Of a DNA stretch of 64,000 bases, positions 61,238-64,000 are shown piece after piece. Each line of letters begins with the position of its first letter. The stretch's first letter is position 1. Source of the stretch: Rikenellaceae bacterium (GTDB taxonomy: Bacteria > Bacteroidota > Bacteroidia > Bacteroidales > Rikenellaceae). Position numbers and translations under genes: made by a program. Under the pieces are notes generated by a model that worked only from the letters and a program-made list of their open reading frames with translations, ran no database searches and was not told the origin of the DNA. Location of the stretch: NCBI GenBank assembly GCA_020859685.1, contig JAJBVT010000033.1, forward strand, positions 41,555-105,554, written 5' to 3'.

Positions 61238-63487
61238 TTATATTATAAATTTCAGTGACACGCCGTATTGGCGGGGTTTGCCCTTCTGTACGAAGGTGTT
61301 GCCTATTGAGGTGAAATAGAATGTGTTGTAGGCCTTGCCGGTAAGGTTTCGGCCCCAAACGTCGAGGGTGTAGCGCCCGGCGCGGAGCGATACCGCACCG
61401 CCCAAGAGGCCATAGAATCCCTGACTGGCGGAGTTGTCCTCGTTCCAGTAGATTTTGCCCGCGCCCCGCCAGTCCACCCGGAACGACATCCGGTCGAGGA
61501 GTCCGCCCGCGATATCGTACCGGTATTCACCGGCCAGGTAGGCCGTATTGCGCGGGGCGTAGGGCACCTTGTTGCCACTGTAATCGGTCTTGTTGTCGTC
61601 GTATTCGATAAACTGCGCGTCGGTAAAGCCGTAACTGGCGTCGAAGTGCAGGCTCCCGGCGGAGTAGGCAGCCGACAGTTCGGCCCCGTAACTGCGCGAT
61701 TTCCCGGCGTTCGACATCATCCGCCCGGTGCCCTGCCCGGCGGGAAAGACCGTTATCTGCTGGTTGCGGCAGTCGATATAGAATGCCGCCACTGCGGCCC
61801 GCAGGCGGCCGTCCAGCAGGCTCAGGTGGGCTCCCGCCTCGTAGTTCCAGCTTGTCTCGGGTTTATAGGTAATCCGCAGGTCGTTCCCGGCCGGTTTCAG
61901 GCCCAGCTCGGCCACGAGGTCCTCGGTCATTTTGTTCTGGAGGATATCCGAGAATATCTGAGTATTAATGCCCCCGGCCTTGTAGCCGCGGGTGACGGTT
62001 GCGTAGGCGTTGCCGAGGGGGAAACGGTACATGGCCGTGAACCGCGGCAACACTTCGAGGTACGAAAGGTTCTCGCGGCCGTGCATTTCGGAGAAGAGCC
62101 GGGTGTAGTCGCTTCCGGTGGCTGTGAACAGGTAGTGGAAGGCGGCCTGGTTGTCATACTTCATGCCCACGTGCTCGTAGTCGAGCCGCGCCCCGGCGGT
62201 AAATCTCCACCGGTCCACGTCGTACGACGACTGGTGGAACGCCGCAACCCCGTATGACGGCAGCCTGAACCGGCTCGATATCTCGAACTCCTCCTCCCGA
62301 ATAAAGAGTTCCGCTCCGGGGTAGACCATCTGCAGCCCCGCCGTGGCGTTGGCTTCGATAAGGGTCTCTATACCGTCGCGCTTGAAGGTCACGGGAGCGT
62401 TCATCCGGTTGAGACGGTAGAAACCGAAAGCCCCCGTGAGCCATTGCCAGCGGCGGCTGTCGTCCAGAGACCGCAGCAGCAGCTCCTGCGTCACGGCATG
62501 CTCCCGCTGGGCCTGCACGAGGGTAAACATCGACACGGGCAGAAAGTCCTGGTCCATGGTCATCCGGTCGTCCATATACTGGTAGCTGGTCACGCTTTGC
62601 AGGCGCACCCGCCCCGCGTCGTACCTTACCGTGGTGCCGTTCACGATGCCCGTGCGGTAGTATTTGCAAGGGTCGTTATGGTCCACATCTCCGGTGGTGC
62701 CTGTCAGGGTGTCGTAATAGGCGTATGCGAACCCCCTCTGGTTTACATGGTTGAAAGATAGGGTGTTGTCGATAAACAGACGGTCGGAGGGCTGCCATTG
62801 GAGGCGAGTACGGATGCCTTCGCTCAATATCCGGTCGGCATTAGACCCGTCGTAGACGTTGGTGAAAAAACCGTCGCTGCTGTGGTGCGAGGCCGAGAGC
62901 GACCAGCCGAAGCGGTCGTTCGGCCGCTGGTAGACCGAGGCCCTGACGTCGGCCGTGTTTCCGTTGCCGTAACCGGCGTAGGCCCTTACTCCCTGATAAT
63001 CGAGCGGCGAGAGGGTAAATATGTTGATAACCCCGCCGATACTGTTGCGGCCGTAGAGTGTGCCCTGCGGCCCGCGCAGAATATCGGCCCGGCGTATGTC
63101 GTAGAAATCGAACTCGTAGTTGTTCTTGTTGAGGATGGGTACGTTGTCGAGGTATAGCCCCATCGAGGGCTGCTCCATCCGCGCTCCGATACCGCGTACG
63201 TAAATGGAGCCGGTCATCCGCGACCCGTAGTCGGGCAGGTAGAGGTTAGGCGAGGAGAGCGAGAAGTCTTTCTGGGTCTCGATACGTTCCGACTCGATGC
63301 GGGCCATGTTAAAAGAGGTACCGGCAATCGGCTGGTCGAACAGCTCGCCGCGCTGTTTGAGCGGGGCGGTGACCTCGATGGGCGGCAACTGGTGATAGGA
63401 AGCCACGCTGTCCGCATCGTCCACCGGCAGCGTTCCCACGGCAGGAAGTGCCGCAAGCAGAATAGGAAAAAAGAGCGTAGCCCCCAT
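61238..63487 (-). CDS. TonB-dependent outer membrane receptor
   Basis: 749 residues from ATG 63487, with a signal peptide to about residue 18. Plug domain (about 50-165) includes RGIGARMEQPSMGLYLDN and ILRGPQGTLYGRNSIGGVINI. The rest is a 22-strand-type barrel with alternating aromatic strands, ending VSLKFII. There is no carboxypeptidase-regulatory N-terminal domain, so it is not a SusC. Such receptors take up siderophores, heme, cobalamin or other ligands. The -7 box at 63506-63513 excludes the upstream Met. Ligand unknown. Confidence 0.93.
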   Translation of the reverse strand: MGATLFFPILLAALPAVGTLPVDDADSVASYHQLPPIEVTAPLKQRGELFDQPIAGTSFNMARIESERIETQKDFSLSSPNLYLPDYGSRMTGSIYVRGIGARMEQPSMGLYLDNVPILNKNNYEFDFYDIRRADILRGPQGTLYGRNSIGGVINIFTLSPLDYQGVRAYAGYGNGNTADVRASVYQRPNDRFGWSLSASHHSSDGFFTNVYDGSNADRILSEGIRTRLQWQPSDRLFIDNTLSFNHVNQRGFAYAYYDTLTGTTGDVDHNDPCKYYRTGIVNGTTVRYDAGRVRLQSVTSYQYMDDRMTMDQDFLPVSMFTLVQAQREHAVTQELLLRSLDDSRRWQWLTGAFGFYRLNRMNAPVTFKRDGIETLIEANATAGLQMVYPGAELFIREEEFEISSRFRLPSYGVAAFHQSSYDVDRWRFTAGARLDYEHVGMKYDNQAAFHYLFTATGSDYTRLFSEMHGRENLSYLEVLPRFTAMYRFPLGNAYATVTRGYKAGGINTQIFSDILQNKMTEDLVAELGLKPAGNDLRITYKPETSWNYEAGAHLSLLDGRLRAAVAAFYIDCRNQQITVFPAGQGTGRMMSNAGKSRSYGAELSAAYSAGSLHFDASYGFTDAQFIEYDDNKTDYSGNKVPYAPRNTAYLAGEYRYDIAGGLLDRMSFRVDWRGAGKIYWNEDNSASQGFYGLLGGAVSLRAGRYTLDVWGRNLTGKAYNTFYFTSIGNTFVQKGKPRQYGVSLKFII

Positions 63488-63505
63488 AGTTTGTAAAATC
63501 CGGTA

Positions 63506-63513
63506 CAAAATTA
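63506..63513 (-). promoter_or_regulatory. -7 box of the TonB receptor operon
   Basis: Minus-strand TAATTTTG, 18 bases before the ATG at 63487. Confidence 0.55.
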
Positions 63514-63551
63514 ACTTAATCCCGGGGCGCACTTTAGGACGAAATCATCAT

Positions 63552-64000
63552 CTTTTGGGACTTTTCACCCCGGCACGGTAGGCGAGAGGCGCCATTCCGA
63601 GGTGCCGACGTGCCTGCGGGTCAGGTGGGGTGAGTTTTTTTCAGTTTAATGCTTATCGCCCCGGGGTGTTGGCAGGAGGGCCATCCGATATGCAGAATAC
63701 CGGCGGGTATGTAGTTCCGGAACATTTTAGTCTTTGGTGATTTTCACCGCTGTACGGTAGGCGAGGGGCGCCATTCCGAGGTGCCGACGTGCCTGCGGGT
63801 CAGGTGGGGTGAGTTTTTTTCAGTTTAATGCTTATCGCCCCGGGGTGTTGGCAGGAGGGCCATCCGATATGCAGAATACCGGCGGGTATGTAGTTCCGGA
63901 ACATTTTAGTCTTTGGTGATTTTCACCGCTGTACGGTAGGCGAGGGGCGCCATTCCGAGGTGCCGACGTGCCTGCGGGTCAGGTGGGGTGAGTTTTTTTC
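63552..64000. repeat. 179-bp tandem repeat, about 2.5 copies, running off the window
   Basis: GGTGCCGACG recurs at 63601, 63780 and 63959, exactly 179 bp apart. Copies 2 and 3 look identical; copy 1 differs at its left end. Each unit on the minus strand ends an open frame in RRHLGMAPLAYR then a short tail and stop, resembling the end of an AraC-type regulator. Confidence 0.88.

Noticed and set aside
61238..63487. SusC-type receptor of a polysaccharide utilisation locus
   Set aside because: No carboxypeptidase-regulatory N-terminal domain, no SusD and no glycoside hydrolase nearby.
63552..64000. CRISPR array
   Set aside because: The units are identical over their full 179 bp with no variable spacers, so this is a plain tandem repeat.

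Overview
The window looks like a chromosomal segment of a Bacteroidales bacterium, most likely Rikenellaceae (Alistipes-like). This rests on the Bacteroidetes promoter form (TTTG, about 19-21 bases, TAnnTTTG) before many genes, the lack of Shine-Dalgarno leaders, GC-rich codons, lipoproteins with a Cys-Ser-(Asp/Glu)-Asp start, a TonB-dependent receptor, LytTR and AraC regulators, and a fucI-mutarotase-fucP locus. Genus is inference; there is no rRNA here.

Layout. 0-2.2 kb: MacB-like ABC exporter operon running off the left edge. 2.5-15 kb: AhpC peroxiredoxin, two small stress-like proteins, GNAT acetyltransferase, LytS/LytT-type two-component pair, beta-helix lipoprotein, M23 peptidase, prmC-recX. 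14.8-17.7 kb: yceD-rpmF-plsX-fabH. 18.0-19.0 kb: tRNA-Arg(CCT), a leftover integrase N-terminus and an AlkD-like gene. 19.3-22.3 kb: Crp/Fnr regulator and a DnaQ-type exonuclease flanked by two related structured RNA candidates. 22-34.5 kb: RNA-modifying enzymes (RluA, MnmC-like, RlmD), cytidine deaminase, pirin, Ohr, AraC/BASS transporter pair, M48 protease, Nudix, acetyltransferase, DUF763. 35.3-39.8 kb: CorA, an OmpR/sensor-kinase pair and MgtC. 40-49 kb: orphan NtrC-type regulator, lipoproteins, TatAC, thioredoxin-like lipoprotein, ruvX-def, glyQS. 49.3-53.8 kb: twin DUF2807 proteins, coaD, lpxD, ruvC. 54.2 kb: tRNA-Arg(ACG). 54.6-59.7 kb: L-fucose utilisation. 59.9-63.5 kb: TonB receptor, calycin-like lipoprotein and a small HTH protein. 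63.55-64 kb: a 179-bp tandem repeat.

Most of the window is core metabolism and envelope biology. The strongest unexplained signals are (1) two paralogous minus-strand RNA genes of about 380 and 440 nt with a shared 3' module whose helices are kept while their sequence changes; (2) TTTCTAAy direct repeats at exact 11-bp spacing upstream of both the OmpR/kinase operon and mgtC, implying a PhoP-like circuit; (3) an integrase scar at tRNA-Arg(CCT); (4) four promoters whose -7 box ends 4-6 bases before the start codon; (5) a 179-bp tandem repeat that carries what looks like the tail of an AraC-type gene.
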